DNA of 64,000 bases from Bartonella alsatica (GTDB lineage Bacteria > Pseudomonadota > Alphaproteobacteria > Rhizobiales > Rhizobiaceae), in NCBI RefSeq assembly GCF_013388295.1, contig NZ_CP058235.1, positions 1-64,000 of the forward strand. The letters run 5' to 3'. Shown here one piece after another: positions 29,486-39,435 of this stretch. Made by a program: the position numbers and the translations under genes. The notes under the pieces are model-generated. The model saw only the letters and a program-made list of their open reading frames with translations. It made no database searches and was not told where the DNA came from. Position 1 is the first letter of the stretch; the number at the start of each line of letters is the position of its first letter.

Positions 29486-30301
29486 TTGTCTAATCTTTTT
29501 TATCGTATTCTGACGGCTTTTATTTTTGGCATTATTGCTTTGTTTTTAACTTGGTTTGGAGGAACTTTCTTTTTTTTATTTGTGTGGAGTATTGGAGGTT
29601 TTATTCTTTATGAATGGATTAGTATCACTAAAGAGATGTGGTGTATTTCACAAAAAGTATTAGCGAGTATTTTTTATTTAGTTTTTGGCTCTTTTTTGGT
29701 ATCGAGTGTATCGGCTTCATTGATTTTTTGTGTTTTGATAGCTTTTGCAGCAGTGTTAGCTATTGGATCTATGGAAAAGAGTGCATGGGTTTCTGGGGGG
29801 TTTTTATACGCATCTTTTCCTGTCGTGGCTTTATCTTTTTTACGAGGACATGAAACGTTAGGATTCCGAATTGTTATCTTCTTGTTTATGATAGTGTGGG
29901 GAACAGATATTGCTGGATATTTTAGTGGACGCGCATTTGGTGGTCCTAAATTAGCTCCACAATTTTCTCCTAATAAAACATGGACAGGAGCAATTGGTGG
30001 TACGTTTGTGGGAGTTTCTAGTGGTCTATTGATTGCTTTTCAATTTTTTGACGTAAATTTAACCAATTTTTTTGTGCTATTCCTTGTTTTTATTTTATCA
30101 ATTTTTTCGCAATTGAGTGATTTAGGGCAATCTTGGTTAAAAAGACGATTTTCTGTAAAAGATTCCAGTTCTTTATTACCTGGACACGGTGGATTTATGG
30201 ATCGTATGGATGGATTAATTGGGGCTGCTTTTCTTCTTTATTTAATTGGTTCGTTTATGTCTGATATGAATACACCTTTTAATCTCTTTTGTATGATTTA
30301 A
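29486..30301 (+). CDS. cdsA: Phosphatidate cytidylyltransferase
   Basis: Integral inner-membrane enzyme that makes CDP-diacylglycerol from phosphatidate and CTP, the branch point of phospholipid synthesis. Multiple hydrophobic helices are evident. The C-terminal family signature is complete: SDLGQSWLKRRFSVKDSS, then LLPGHGGFMDRMDGL. The start is unsure: I prefer TTG at 29486 (271 residues, with GGAT upstream), because no ATG fits; a TTG at 29447 is the upstream limit. rseP begins 15 bases after the stop, so they are co-transcribed. dxr, often between these two genes, is absent. Confidence 0.92.
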   Translation: MSNLFYRILTAFIFGIIALFLTWFGGTFFFLFVWSIGGFILYEWISITKEMWCISQKVLASIFYLVFGSFLVSSVSASLIFCVLIAFAAVLAIGSMEKSAWVSGGFLYASFPVVALSFLRGHETLGFRIVIFLFMIVWGTDIAGYFSGRAFGGPKLAPQFSPNKTWTGAIGGTFVGVSSGLLIAFQFFDVNLTNFFVLFLVFILSIFSQLSDLGQSWLKRRFSVKDSSSLLPGHGGFMDRMDGLIGAAFLLYLIGSFMSDMNTPFNLFCMI

Positions 30302-30316
30302 TTGGGAGGAGATATT

Positions 30317-31465
30317 TTGGAACTTTTAAATCATATGATCACTGTGAGTGACTTAATTTTAAGAAGTTTGAGTATTCTTTTTGTTTTTATGATTATCATT
30401 TTAGTGCATGAAATTGGGCATTATCTCATTGGGCGATGGTGCGGTATTAAGGCATCAGTTTTTTCGCTTGGGTTTGGGCCAAAAATCGTAAGATATACAG
30501 ATAAGCACGGCACACAGTGGCGTTTAGCGCTTATTCCTTTAGGAGGTTATGTAAAGTTTATTGGAGATGAAGAGGAAACGAATGTGCCATCATTTCAGTT
30601 ATCTCAGACTGTTGATGGTTCATTTGTTAATGCGCATGCTTGGAAAAAAGCAGTAACTGTTTTTGCTGGCCCCTTATTCAATGTCCTTTTCACTGTTATT
30701 ATTTTAACATTTTTTTTCTTTATTTATGGTCGTGTAACTATTGAACCAGTTGTTGGTTCTTTGGTAAAAGATTCTCCTGCCTTTCAAGCAGGTTTGGAAT
30801 TAGGTGATCGTTTTGTTGAAATGGATGGTCAACGGGTTGAAAGTTTTGAAAATTTGATGAATTATGTGGCTTTTCATGGTGGAGATCCTATAGAATTTAA
30901 AATAGAACGTATGGGACAAGTATTTACGAGGGTAATTATACCAAAAGTAGTCGAACGAGATGATGGATTTGGTAATCGGGCTCAAAGTGGTATAATAGGT
31001 GTAGGGGTTCCTGTTGATCCGAATAATTCTATGCGTTTAGATCCAGCTTATGTAAAACATATCCGTTATGGTTTTATAAGAGCTATAAGAGAAGCATTGG
31101 AACGTGCTACTTTTATTGTTACCCAAACAATTTTTTTTATGAGTCGTTTACTAGGGGGGAAAGAAGATCATTGTCGGTTAAATGGACCTTCTAAGACTGT
31201 TAAAATTGCTTGGAAAGTAAGTGAAACAGGTTTTGTTTCTTTACTGAATTTTGCAGCTTTTCTTTCGATAGCTACTGGACTTATTAACCTTTTTCCTCTT
31301 CCACCACTTGATGGTGGGCATTTATTATTGCACATTATGGAGATCCTTACTGGAAGAGCAGTATCTGCTAAAATTCGGGAAATTGTTTTTCACTTAGGTT
31401 TTTTCATTATCCTTTTATTTGTGATTTTTACGCTTTTTAATGATTATTTTTGTTGGTTTAGTTAA
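30317..31465 (+). CDS. rseP: Site-2 zinc metalloprotease RseP
   Basis: Intramembrane protease that cleaves anti-sigma factors and signal-peptide remnants. The zinc motif HEIGH lies at residues 31-35 in the first membrane helix, and NLFPLPPLDGGH supplies the third ligand region near the C-terminus. A PDZ domain occupies about residues 130-210 (VGSLVKDSPAFQAGLELGDRF). Only one PDZ domain is evident. The start is TTG at 30317, with GGGAGGAG 6 bases upstream; no ATG fits. It has 382 residues. Its neighbours cdsA and bamA are the standard set. Confidence 0.94.
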   Translation: MELLNHMITVSDLILRSLSILFVFMIIILVHEIGHYLIGRWCGIKASVFSLGFGPKIVRYTDKHGTQWRLALIPLGGYVKFIGDEEETNVPSFQLSQTVDGSFVNAHAWKKAVTVFAGPLFNVLFTVIILTFFFFIYGRVTIEPVVGSLVKDSPAFQAGLELGDRFVEMDGQRVESFENLMNYVAFHGGDPIEFKIERMGQVFTRVIIPKVVERDDGFGNRAQSGIIGVGVPVDPNNSMRLDPAYVKHIRYGFIRAIREALERATFIVTQTIFFMSRLLGGKEDHCRLNGPSKTVKIAWKVSETGFVSLLNFAAFLSIATGLINLFPLPPLDGGHLLLHIMEILTGRAVSAKIREIVFHLGFFIILLFVIFTLFNDYFCWFS

Positions 31466-31670
31466 TTAAATTATGGAAAACATTTTATAAATTGGGTAAT
31501 AATAAAAAAATGAATTGAAGGTCGTTTACCATGTCCACGAAATATTGTGGCGTTGTTTATTATAATCAGTAATTAAGGATAAAAAGTCTCGCTGTGAAAT
31601 AAAGAGTTGTTATGGCGGTTAGCTTTTTGAAGCATGATGTTCAGGGAATAAGATAAGGTAAAAAAAGCCA

Positions 31671-34067
31671 ATGACTATGAATTCAAAGTTTTTAAATGCA
31701 ACATCTGTGTTGGTGTTAGGTATGGGAATGATTGCTCCAGCAACAGCCTTTATGTCAATTACGATGGTTGGAGAGGTACAGGCCTCTGTAGTTCGTTCTA
31801 TTGAGGTTCATGGAAATAAGTTTGTGAGTGCTCAGGCAGTTCGAGACAATATAGATATTAAAGCTGGCCAGAATTTTTCCAGTAGCGATGTTGATGCTGC
31901 GGTAAAGCGTCTTTTTGGATTAGGTCTGTTTTATGATGTAAAAATAAATCAGGTTGGTGATAAACTGGTTGTGTTCGTTAAGGAATATGAGGTTGTGAAT
32001 CAAGTGTTGTTTCAGGGGAATAAATCTCTAAAAGATCCTGATCTTAAACGATTCATTTCTTTAAAGCCCAATGAGCCTTTTAATTCTGCTAAGCTTTCAG
32101 CGGATGTTAATACGATTCGTGAAGCTTATAAAACTGTTGGTCGTAATAATATCGCTGTGACAGTTCAAACTATTAATCTGGGAAAAGGGCGCGTAAATGT
32201 GGTATTTAATGTTGTAGAAGGCCGAAAGACAAAAATTAGTGAAATCATATTTAAGGGGAATCATGCTTTTGCGAGTCGACGTTTGCGTGATGTAATTTCA
32301 ACAAAGTCTTCAGGAATGTTTTCATTATTGTTGGGAGGTGATGTTTATAGTGAAGAACGTTTAGCGGCTGATGAAGAAGCTCTTCGTCGTTTTTATTATA
32401 ATCGTGGCTATGCAGATTTTCGTGTTGTTTCTTCTAAAGCAATTTTTGATGAAGCGAGTAATACATATAAAATTTATTTTATTCTTGATGAGGGAGCGCG
32501 CTATAAAGTTAGCGATGTTCAGGTTGAAAGTGATATTGATGGGATTGATATTCAGTCCGTAAAGGGGATTATTAAAACCCGGTCAGGTGATATTTATAGT
32601 GCCGAGGACATTGAGCAGTCTATTGCAATTATTAATAATAAAGTTGCTGATTCTGGATATGCTTTTGCTAAAATTGAGCCACGGGGAAATCGTGACTTGG
32701 CAAATCACACAATTTCGATTTTATATAACATTGAACAAGGTCCACGCGCTTATATTCAGCGTATTGAAATACGTGGCAATGAAAAGACACGCGACTATGT
32801 CATTCGCCGTGAGATTGATTTAAATGAAGGGGATGCTTACAATCAAACTTTAGTGCAGCGAGCAAAGCGTCGTTTAGAAAGTTTAGGCTTTTTCAAAGCT
32901 GTTAATATTTCAATGATTCCTACAGATCAATCTGATCAGGTTACTTTAGTTATAGATGTTATTGAAGCTCCAACAGGAGATCTTTCTTTGTCTGGAGCAT
33001 ATACAACAGGTGGTACAAGTCCTGGTATGTCACTTGAAGTATCTGTTACAGAACGTAATCTTGGAGGACGTGGTCAGTATGTTCGTTTAGGATTAGGGGC
33101 TGGGCAAGAGAAATCTCGTAATTATAATTTGTCGTTTGTTGATCCTTATTTCTTGGGGTATCGTTTATCTGCTGGTGTTGATATTTTTCGTAGTACTTAC
33201 CGTGCTGATAAAGCATATGATGTACGACAAACTGGTGGGACTCTTCGGTTTTCATTACCCATTAATGATCAGTTATCTGCGAATTTAGCTTATTCTTATG
33301 TGCAAGAAGAATATGATTTTGGTAAAGAGTATGATTTAAGCAAAGAGGCTAATATAATAGGATTATATGAAAAGTATTCTGGTGCAATTGTTCAAGCAGC
33401 CAAGCATAGCCCTTGGAAACGTTCATCAATTAGTTATGGTTTGACCTATAATACTATTGACGATATGAAAAATCCGCATGATGGGTGGTACGTGCGTATT
33501 CTTCAGGAGTATGCGGGGCTTGGCGGAAGTGCAAAGTTCTTGAAGACAACTGGTAAAGCAATGATGTATAAAACGCTTTCTGAACAAATGGATCTTGTCG
33601 GTTTACTTTCCTTTGGGGGTGGATATATTCACGGACTAAGCCGAGATGGTGTACGTATCTTTGATATGTTTAAAATAAATACTGATATGATTCGAGGATT
33701 CAAATACAATGGAATAGGTCCCCGTCAGATTTCCAATAAAGGTGAAGCTTATTTCTTAGGGGGAACGACATATATGAATGCAACTGCTGAAGTACAATTT
33801 CCTATACCTGTTGTGCCTGAAGGATTAGGATTACGGGGTGCTTTATTTATGGATGTTGCAACGCTCTATGGAAATAATTATCAACCTGTTTTTCAGGGTG
33901 AAACGCCTGTAACACATACTAAAATTTTTTGGCGTTCATCTGCAGGTGTGAGCTTGATGTGGGACTCACCATTTGGTCCACTCCGTTTTGATTATGCTTG
34001 GCCAGTAACAAAGCAGGAAGGTGATCGTTTGCAAAAATTGAACTTTGGTATTTCTACGAAGTTCTAA
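31671..34067 (+). CDS. bamA: Outer-membrane assembly factor BamA
   Basis: Central component of the BAM machine that folds beta-barrels into the outer membrane. The signal peptide covers about residues 1-38 (ending near GEVQAS). Five POTRA domains follow up to about residue 440: the first starts VVRSIEVHGNKFVSAQAVRD and later ones have KISEIIFKGNHAFASRRLRD and YIQRIEIRGNEKTRDYVIRRE. The rest is a 16-strand Omp85 barrel, with IRGF in MIRGFKYNGIGPR as the conserved loop motif and a terminal phenylalanine. Total 798 residues; a second ATG at 31677 is possible. The partner BamE is at 4.6 kb. Confidence 0.96.
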   Translation: MTMNSKFLNATSVLVLGMGMIAPATAFMSITMVGEVQASVVRSIEVHGNKFVSAQAVRDNIDIKAGQNFSSSDVDAAVKRLFGLGLFYDVKINQVGDKLVVFVKEYEVVNQVLFQGNKSLKDPDLKRFISLKPNEPFNSAKLSADVNTIREAYKTVGRNNIAVTVQTINLGKGRVNVVFNVVEGRKTKISEIIFKGNHAFASRRLRDVISTKSSGMFSLLLGGDVYSEERLAADEEALRRFYYNRGYADFRVVSSKAIFDEASNTYKIYFILDEGARYKVSDVQVESDIDGIDIQSVKGIIKTRSGDIYSAEDIEQSIAIINNKVADSGYAFAKIEPRGNRDLANHTISILYNIEQGPRAYIQRIEIRGNEKTRDYVIRREIDLNEGDAYNQTLVQRAKRRLESLGFFKAVNISMIPTDQSDQVTLVIDVIEAPTGDLSLSGAYTTGGTSPGMSLEVSVTERNLGGRGQYVRLGLGAGQEKSRNYNLSFVDPYFLGYRLSAGVDIFRSTYRADKAYDVRQTGGTLRFSLPINDQLSANLAYSYVQEEYDFGKEYDLSKEANIIGLYEKYSGAIVQAAKHSPWKRSSISYGLTYNTIDDMKNPHDGWYVRILQEYAGLGGSAKFLKTTGKAMMYKTLSEQMDLVGLLSFGGGYIHGLSRDGVRIFDMFKINTDMIRGFKYNGIGPRQISNKGEAYFLGGTTYMNATAEVQFPIPVVPEGLGLRGALFMDVATLYGNNYQPVFQGETPVTHTKIFWRSSAGVSLMWDSPFGPLRFDYAWPVTKQEGDRLQKLNFGISTKF

Positions 34068-34131
34068 TTTGAGTTTTCTTTAGAGAGAGAAATTGTAGAG
34101 AATGGGTTAGGCTGGGGGAGAAAGTGTTTTG

Positions 34132-35178
34132 ATGGCGGATACATTTTTTTTTACGCCGTCCCGGCGATTGACGGTTGCTAATGTTGCAGAGTTGACAGGT
34201 GCAAAACTTCTTAATCCAGAGTTTTCTAACACAGTTATAAATACTCTTTCTTCACTTGAGAGTGCTGTGGAAGGTTCTCTCGTGTTTGTAGAGCACCGAA
34301 AATTTTCTGATGCTCTAGTCGGAAGTTCTGCTGTAGCTGTTTTTTGTACAAATGAAATCGTTTTTAAAGTTCCTGAATCTATGGCTATTTTGGTTACATC
34401 CACACCGCAGCGTGATTTTGCCCAAATTGGACGCATCTTATTTCCTGATTCTGTGAAGCCAATGCCTTGGTTTGGACAGAGAGAAATTTCACCACATGCG
34501 CATATTCATCCAAGTGCTAAATTTGCACATGATGTATGTATTGAAGCGGGAGCTGTTATTGGCCGAAATGTTGAGATTGGAGCAGGAACTCTTATTTCAT
34601 CTACGGCTGTTATCGGTGAAAATTGTCGTATTGGACGTGATTGTTATATTGGTCCCAAAGTGACAGTTCAGTATTCTTTAATAGGTGATAGAGTTCAACT
34701 TTACCCTGGTGTTTGCATTGGGCAGGATGGTTTTGGTTATGTTGGCAGTGTTTCCGGAATTGAAAAAGTCCCCCAACTTGGTCGTGTTATCATTGAGGAT
34801 GGTGTAGAAATTGGCGCGAATACAACAATTGATCGTGGAACATTTGACGATACCATTATTGGTGAAGGGAGCAAAATTGATAATTTAGTTCAGATTGCAC
34901 ACAATGTAAAAATTGGTCGCTATTGTCTTATTGCTGCCCAATGCGGGGTTGCTGGAAGTACATCAATAGGTGATATGTCTCAACTTGGTGGGAGCGTTGG
35001 GGTAGCAGATCATATTATAATAGGTAAATGCGTTCAAATTGCTGCTGGTAGTGGTGTTATGAATGATATTCCAGATGGAGAAAAATGGGGAGGAAGTCCA
35101 GCGCGGCCATTTAAGCAATGGTTTCGGGAAGTAGCGGCGTTGCGTAATATTGGCAAAGTTAAAAAGGAGAAACGCTAA
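34132..35178 (+). CDS. lpxD: UDP-3-O-acylglucosamine N-acyltransferase
   Basis: Third step of lipid A synthesis, adding the N-linked hydroxyacyl chain. The N-terminal uridine-binding domain (about 1-100) leads to a left-handed beta-helix of hexapeptide repeats, such as [22 protein letters not shown]. The catalytic histidine lies in [13 protein letters not shown]. The C-terminus ends in a short helix with [20 protein letters not shown]. The ATG at 34132 has GGGGGAG 10 bases upstream. It has 348 residues and is followed by fabZ after one base. Confidence 0.96.
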   Translation: MADTFFFTPSRRLTVANVAELTGAKLLNPEFSNTVINTLSSLESAVEGSLVFVEHRKFSDALVGSSAVAVFCTNEIVFKVPESMAILVTSTPQRDFAQIGRILFPDSVKPMPWFGQREISPHAHIHPSAKFAHDVCIEAGAVIGRNVEIGAGTLISSTAVIGENCRIGRDCYIGPKVTVQYSLIGDRVQLYPGVCIGQDGFGYVGSVSGIEKVPQLGRVIIEDGVEIGANTTIDRGTFDDTIIGEGSKIDNLVQIAHNVKIGRYCLIAAQCGVAGSTSIGDMSQLGGSVGVADHIIIGKCVQIAAGSGVMNDIPDGEKWGGSPARPFKQWFREVAALRNIGKVKKEKR

Positions 35179-35179
35179 T

Positions 35180-35647
35180 ATGATCAACACCGAAGAAATT
35201 AGAAATTTAGAGGCTGTGGATATTGAAAAATTGCTATCAATATTACCGCATCGTTATCCATTTTTATTAATTGATCGCATCGTTGAAATTAGTGGTGAGC
35301 AAGAAGCTATTGGTATTAAAAATATAACGATTAATGAACCACATTTTATCGGACATTTTCCTGCAAAGCCAGTTATGCCTGGAGTATTGATTTTAGAGGC
35401 TATGGCACAAACAGCGGGCGCAATTTCACTTTTAAGTTTAGGATATAAGCAAACAAATTTGGTTTATCTTATGACTGTTGATAATGCAAAATTTCGTAAG
35501 CCTGTTGTGCCTGGTGATCAACTAAAGATTCATGTTCAACTTTTAAAAAAAAGATCTGGCATGAGACGTTTTTCATGTGTTGCAAAAGTAGAGAATGTCC
35601 GCGTCGCTGAAGCAGAAATTGCTGCGATGATTATCGATGAAGAATAA
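35180..35647 (+). CDS. fabZ: 3-hydroxyacyl-ACP dehydratase FabZ
   Basis: Dehydrates 3-hydroxyacyl-ACP in fatty-acid elongation, competing with LpxA for the shared substrate. Motifs: [19 protein letters not shown], the catalytic histidine and glutamate in [23 protein letters not shown], and [21 protein letters not shown]. The ATG at 35180 has AAGGAG 9 bases upstream, and the longer upstream frame overlaps lpxD. At 155 residues it is normal. The lpxD-fabZ-lpxA order is conserved. Confidence 0.97.
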   Translation: MINTEEIRNLEAVDIEKLLSILPHRYPFLLIDRIVEISGEQEAIGIKNITINEPHFIGHFPAKPVMPGVLILEAMAQTAGAISLLSLGYKQTNLVYLMTVDNAKFRKPVVPGDQLKIHVQLLKKRSGMRRFSCVAKVENVRVAEAEIAAMIIDEE

Positions 35648-35670
35648 ACAATATTAATAGGAATTTAAAA

Positions 35671-36495
35671 ATGTCCGGTACGAAAATCCATCCAACGGCT
35701 CTTGTGGAAAAGGGAGCGCAGCTTGGTGAGAATGTACGAGTTGGACCATTTTGTCATATTAGTTCAGAGGCTGTTATTGGCGATGGATGTAGCTTGATGA
35801 GTCATGTTGTAATAATGGGAAACACGATGTTAGGGGGTAATAGTAAAGTATTTTCACATGCAGTTTTGGGGGCAGATCCGCAAAATAATAAACATAAAGG
35901 AGGGCATACAACACTTTCTATTGGTAAAAATTGTACGATTCGTGAAGGTGTAACAATGCATAGAGGTTCTGATTCGAGTATGGGAATGACGATTGTGGGT
36001 GATAATTGCCAATTTTTTTGTTATGCACATATCGCCCATGATTGTCATGTAGGAAATCATGTAACATTTGCAAATAATGCGATGATTGCTGGTCATGTTA
36101 CTGTTGGTGATTATGTTATTATTGGTGGAGGTGCTGCTGTTCACCAGTTCGTTCGTATTGGGCATCATGCATTTGTTGGTGGTGTATCCGCACTGGTTGG
36201 TGATTTAATTCCTTACGGAACGGCTGTTGGTGTGCAGGCAAAACTTGCAGGATTAAATATTATTGGTATGAAGCGTGCAGGCCTTGAACGTAAAGATATT
36301 CACGCATTACGCCATGCGATTTCTATGCTTTTTGATCATAGTAAGCCGTTTAAAGAGCGTGTCAGTGATGTTGCTTCTTTCTATTCTACTTCTCAGTCTG
36401 TTGTTGATGTAGTTAATTTTATTAAAGAAGAAGGAAAACGTTTTTATTGTACTCCAAAATTTGAAGGTAATAAAATAAAAGAGAGCAAGGATTAA
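35671..36495 (+). CDS. lpxA: UDP-N-acetylglucosamine O-acyltransferase
   Basis: First step of lipid A synthesis, moving a 3-hydroxyacyl chain from ACP to UDP-GlcNAc. It is a left-handed beta-helix protein beginning IHPTALVEKGAQLGENVRVGPFCHI, with the catalytic histidine in CYAHIAHDCHVGNHV and the substrate-determining GGAAVHQFVRIGHHAFVGG further on. The C-terminal helical domain has GLNIIGMKRAGLERKDIHAL. It is 274 residues, a usual length, 23 bases after fabZ. Confidence 0.97.
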   Translation: MSGTKIHPTALVEKGAQLGENVRVGPFCHISSEAVIGDGCSLMSHVVIMGNTMLGGNSKVFSHAVLGADPQNNKHKGGHTTLSIGKNCTIREGVTMHRGSDSSMGMTIVGDNCQFFCYAHIAHDCHVGNHVTFANNAMIAGHVTVGDYVIIGGGAAVHQFVRIGHHAFVGGVSALVGDLIPYGTAVGVQAKLAGLNIIGMKRAGLERKDIHALRHAISMLFDHSKPFKERVSDVASFYSTSQSVVDVVNFIKEEGKRFYCTPKFEGNKIKESKD

Positions 36496-36497
36496 AA

Positions 36498-37370
36498 ATG
36501 CCTGTCTCTGGTACCAGAAGTTTTTTTTCCGGCCGTACTGCTATTATAGCAGGAAATGGTATTCTACCTATCACTGTTGCGCAAGAACTTGAAAGACATG
36601 GTCAGAATCCTTTTCTTGTGCTTTTGCGTGATGAGGCAGATACTGAGCTTTATCGTTATGAGCATTGCGAGTTGTCAATTGTCGAATTAGCTCGACTCGT
36701 TAAAATCTTAAAAACAGCAGGAATTTGTAATATTGTGTTGGCAGGTGGTGTAAAAAAACGGCCACTTCTTACACAATTGCGACTCGATTGGACAACATTT
36801 TTAGCTTTTCCTAAATTAATCGGAGCTTTGAAAAAGGGGGATGATGCATTATTAAAAGCTTTTATAAGGATTATAGAAGCGCATGGTTTTTATGTTATTG
36901 GTGCTCATGAGATAGTACCAGATCTTTTAGCTCCAGTAAAATTTGATTTAACATTACGGAGGGCTACTCAAAAAGAGAAAAAAGATATTTCCTTAGCATT
37001 AAAAGCAGCAAAGCTTTTAGGTCAATTAGATATTGGGCAAGCAGCAGTAGCTATAAATGGAAGGGTAATTGCAGTTGAGGGAGCAGAGGGAACTGATAAT
37101 ATGCTGTGGCGAGTTTGTGAAATGCGAGAAAGAGAGCAAATTCCGCCTAAAGGTGGAGTTCTTGTTAAATGTGCGAAACCGCAACAAGATTATCGTGTTG
37201 ATCTACCATCAATTGGGCCTACAACAATAATGAATATTGCCAAAAGTGGGCTGTCTGGCATTGCGATGGAAGCAAATAAAAGTCTCATATTATCAGTAAA
37301 AACAACAATAGAAAAAGCCAATGAATATTCCCTGTTTATAGAAACATTTGAAAAATTTGATCATGAATAA
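36498..37370 (+). CDS. lpxI: UDP-2,3-diacylglucosamine pyrophosphatase LpxI
   Basis: Hydrolyses UDP-2,3-diacylglucosamine to lipid X; the LpxI (DUF1009) enzyme replaces LpxH in alphaproteobacteria. Features are the N-terminal GRTAIIAGNGILPITVAQELE, the KILKTAGICNIVLAGGVKKRP segment, the catalytic-type IGAHEIVPDLLAP and the C-terminal GAEGTDNMLWRVCEMRE. The position between lpxA and lpxB supports the call. It has 290 residues and overlaps the start of lpxB by 8 bases. Confidence 0.93.
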   Translation: MPVSGTRSFFSGRTAIIAGNGILPITVAQELERHGQNPFLVLLRDEADTELYRYEHCELSIVELARLVKILKTAGICNIVLAGGVKKRPLLTQLRLDWTTFLAFPKLIGALKKGDDALLKAFIRIIEAHGFYVIGAHEIVPDLLAPVKFDLTLRRATQKEKKDISLALKAAKLLGQLDIGQAAVAINGRVIAVEGAEGTDNMLWRVCEMREREQIPPKGGVLVKCAKPQQDYRVDLPSIGPTTIMNIAKSGLSGIAMEANKSLILSVKTTIEKANEYSLFIETFEKFDHE

Positions 37371-38568
37371 TTGTCTCTTAAAAATTGCTGTTGTTGCAGG
37401 CGAAGAATCTGGTGATTTACTTGGAGCAGATTTGATTTCTTGTTTGTTACAACAGACAGGATATAATATTCATTTGATTGGTGTTGGTGGGAGACATTTA
37501 AAAGCATTAGGTTTAAAAAGCTTCTTTAATTCTCATGATATTTCTTTAATTGGTTTAGGAGCAGTGGTAAGAAAACTGCCATTATTGCTGTTGCATATTC
37601 ATAATCTATCCAAATTTATCGTTCAAGAGAAGCCCGATTGCTTAATTATTATTGATAGTCCAGATTTTACTCATCGTGTTGCAAAAAAGGTGCGTATTTT
37701 AGCACCTTCTATTCCTATTATTAAATACATTGCTCCAACCGTTTGGGCATGGCGCCCAAAGCGAGCTAAAGCTATGCGTAAATTTGTTGACCATATTTTA
37801 GCAGTTTTTCCTTTTGAAGAAAAGATTATGCAGGATTTGGGAGGTCCTGCCACTACTTATGTTGGACATCGTCTTTTAACATATCCTCCGCTCCTGACTG
37901 CCCAATTTAAAAAAAAATGCCAATTAGAAAAAAGATGCTTGTGTGGTGAACAAACATTATCGTCGACGTTAGTTATTTTGCCTGGATCACGCAATTTGGA
38001 GATTCGCTCTTTAATGCCGATTTTTCGGGAAGCAGTGGAAATTCTTGGACAACGCATCCCTCATTTACGTATTATTTTACCAACCTTACCGCATTTGGTG
38101 GATGAAATTCATGATTTTTTACAGGACTGGAAAAGCAAAGTAGAAGTTGTTATTGGTGAAGATGCAAAATGGTGTGCTTTTGCGGAAGCTGATGTTGCAC
38201 TTGCAGCTCTTGGAACGGTTTCACTTGAATTAGCATTGGCAAAAATTCCAATGGTTCTTTGCTATAAGCTTGATCTTTTTTCTAGATTATTCATTTTTTC
38301 CAAAGTGATGTTATGGAGTGCTGCTCTCCCAAATATTATTTCTGATAAGCCTATTGTGCCGGAATATTTTAACGAATTTCTACGCCCTGGCATGTTAGCA
38401 AGGCAAATAGAACAGCTTTTGTATAATCCTTTATTACGACAGGCACAACTCGATGCTTTTGAAATAGTGGAACAGAAAATGAAAACTGAAGTACCATCGG
38501 GAGTTGTTGGAGCACAAACGATAATTAATCTTCTCGAAAAAATAAAACACTTAAAATTGTGCAGATAA
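37363..38568 (+). CDS. lpxB: Lipid A disaccharide synthase
   Basis: Family 19 glycosyltransferase that joins lipid X and UDP-diacylglucosamine. Motifs: LKIAVVAGEESGDLLGADLI, LIIIDSPDFTHRVAKKVR, IKYIAPTVWAWRPKRAKAM, and VILPGSRNLEIRSLMPIF in the C-terminal half with AALGTVSLELALAKIPMV. The ATG at 37363 lies inside the end of lpxI, implying coupled translation. The 401-residue length is usual. It ends 14 bases before the convergent ABC-transporter ATPase and is the last gene of this block. Confidence 0.95.
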   Translation: MNNCLLKIAVVAGEESGDLLGADLISCLLQQTGYNIHLIGVGGRHLKALGLKSFFNSHDISLIGLGAVVRKLPLLLLHIHNLSKFIVQEKPDCLIIIDSPDFTHRVAKKVRILAPSIPIIKYIAPTVWAWRPKRAKAMRKFVDHILAVFPFEEKIMQDLGGPATTYVGHRLLTYPPLLTAQFKKKCQLEKRCLCGEQTLSSTLVILPGSRNLEIRSLMPIFREAVEILGQRIPHLRIILPTLPHLVDEIHDFLQDWKSKVEVVIGEDAKWCAFAEADVALAALGTVSLELALAKIPMVLCYKLDLFSRLFIFSKVMLWSAALPNIISDKPIVPEYFNEFLRPGMLARQIEQLLYNPLLRQAQLDAFEIVEQKMKTEVPSGVVGAQTIINLLEKIKHLKLCR

Positions 38569-38582
38569 AACAGCGTTGATAA

Positions 38583-39374
38583 TTAATGTTTAATTTTAGC
38601 AAGAAACTCACGAGCCCGCTGGCTCTTAGGATTGGTAAAAAATTCGTCAGAAGCGGTATCTTCAATAATTTTTCCATTTTCTAGAAAAAGGATCCTTTTT
38701 GAGACTTCACGTGCAAAACCCATTTCATGAGTCACACAGAGCATCGTTATACCTGTCTCTGCCAATTGAACCATAACTTCTAAAACTTCTCCGACACTTT
38801 CTGGATCAAGAGCCGACGTTGGTTCATCAAAAAGCATCACTTCAGGTTCCATACAAAGTGCACGAGCAATCGCAACACGTTGTTGTTGTCCGCCAGAAAG
38901 TTGTAAAGGATATTTATTACAGTGTTTTTCAATGCCAACATTTGTCAGATAACGAATTGCTCTTTCTTGTGCTTGTTGTTTAGAAAGTCCTTGAACAGTC
39001 ATAGGTGCTAAAATGCAATTTTGCATAACGCTCATATGGGGAAATAAATTAAAGTTTTGAAAGACCATTCCTATTTTAGAAAGAACATTTTTTTGCTGAT
39101 ACAGAGGAGCAGCATGAATATTAATATTATGGATACATATTGAACCTTCTTGTGCTTTTTCTAATTGATTAATACAACGAATCAAAGTTGATTTTCCTGA
39201 TCCAGAAGGACCACAGATAACAATACGTTCGCCAGTTTTAACGTCGAAGTTAATGTTATAGAGAACCTGAAAATCTCCATACCATTTATTTAAATTCCGA
39301 ATAGAAATTACGGAGTTTTGAGCAGTATAGACAGATTTATTATTTTCCAAATTCATCCTGTTGTATTCTTTCAT
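38583..39374 (-). CDS. Polar amino acid ABC transporter, ATP-binding protein
   Basis: Cytoplasmic ATPase of a GlnQ/ArtP/HisP-type amino acid importer. Walker A is GPSGSGKST, the ABC signature is [17 protein letters not shown], Walker B is [19 protein letters not shown] and the H-loop is in [12 protein letters not shown]. It has 263 residues from the ATG at 39374; a second ATG at 39359 is possible. It is the last gene of a minus-strand operon with two permeases and two binding proteins. The substrate, perhaps glutamine, arginine or histidine, cannot be told from the sequence. Confidence 0.94.
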   Translation of the reverse strand: MKEYNRMNLENNKSVYTAQNSVISIRNLNKWYGDFQVLYNINFDVKTGERIVICGPSGSGKSTLIRCINQLEKAQEGSICIHNINIHAAPLYQQKNVLSKIGMVFQNFNLFPHMSVMQNCILAPMTVQGLSKQQAQERAIRYLTNVGIEKHCNKYPLQLSGGQQQRVAIARALCMEPEVMLFDEPTSALDPESVGEVLEVMVQLAETGITMLCVTHEMGFAREVSKRILFLENGKIIEDTASDEFFTNPKSQRAREFLAKIKH

Positions 39375-39435
39375 TGATAAATAAATTTGTTAATTTAATG
39401 TTTTGATTTAGTAAGGATTTTTATGATTATTGTAT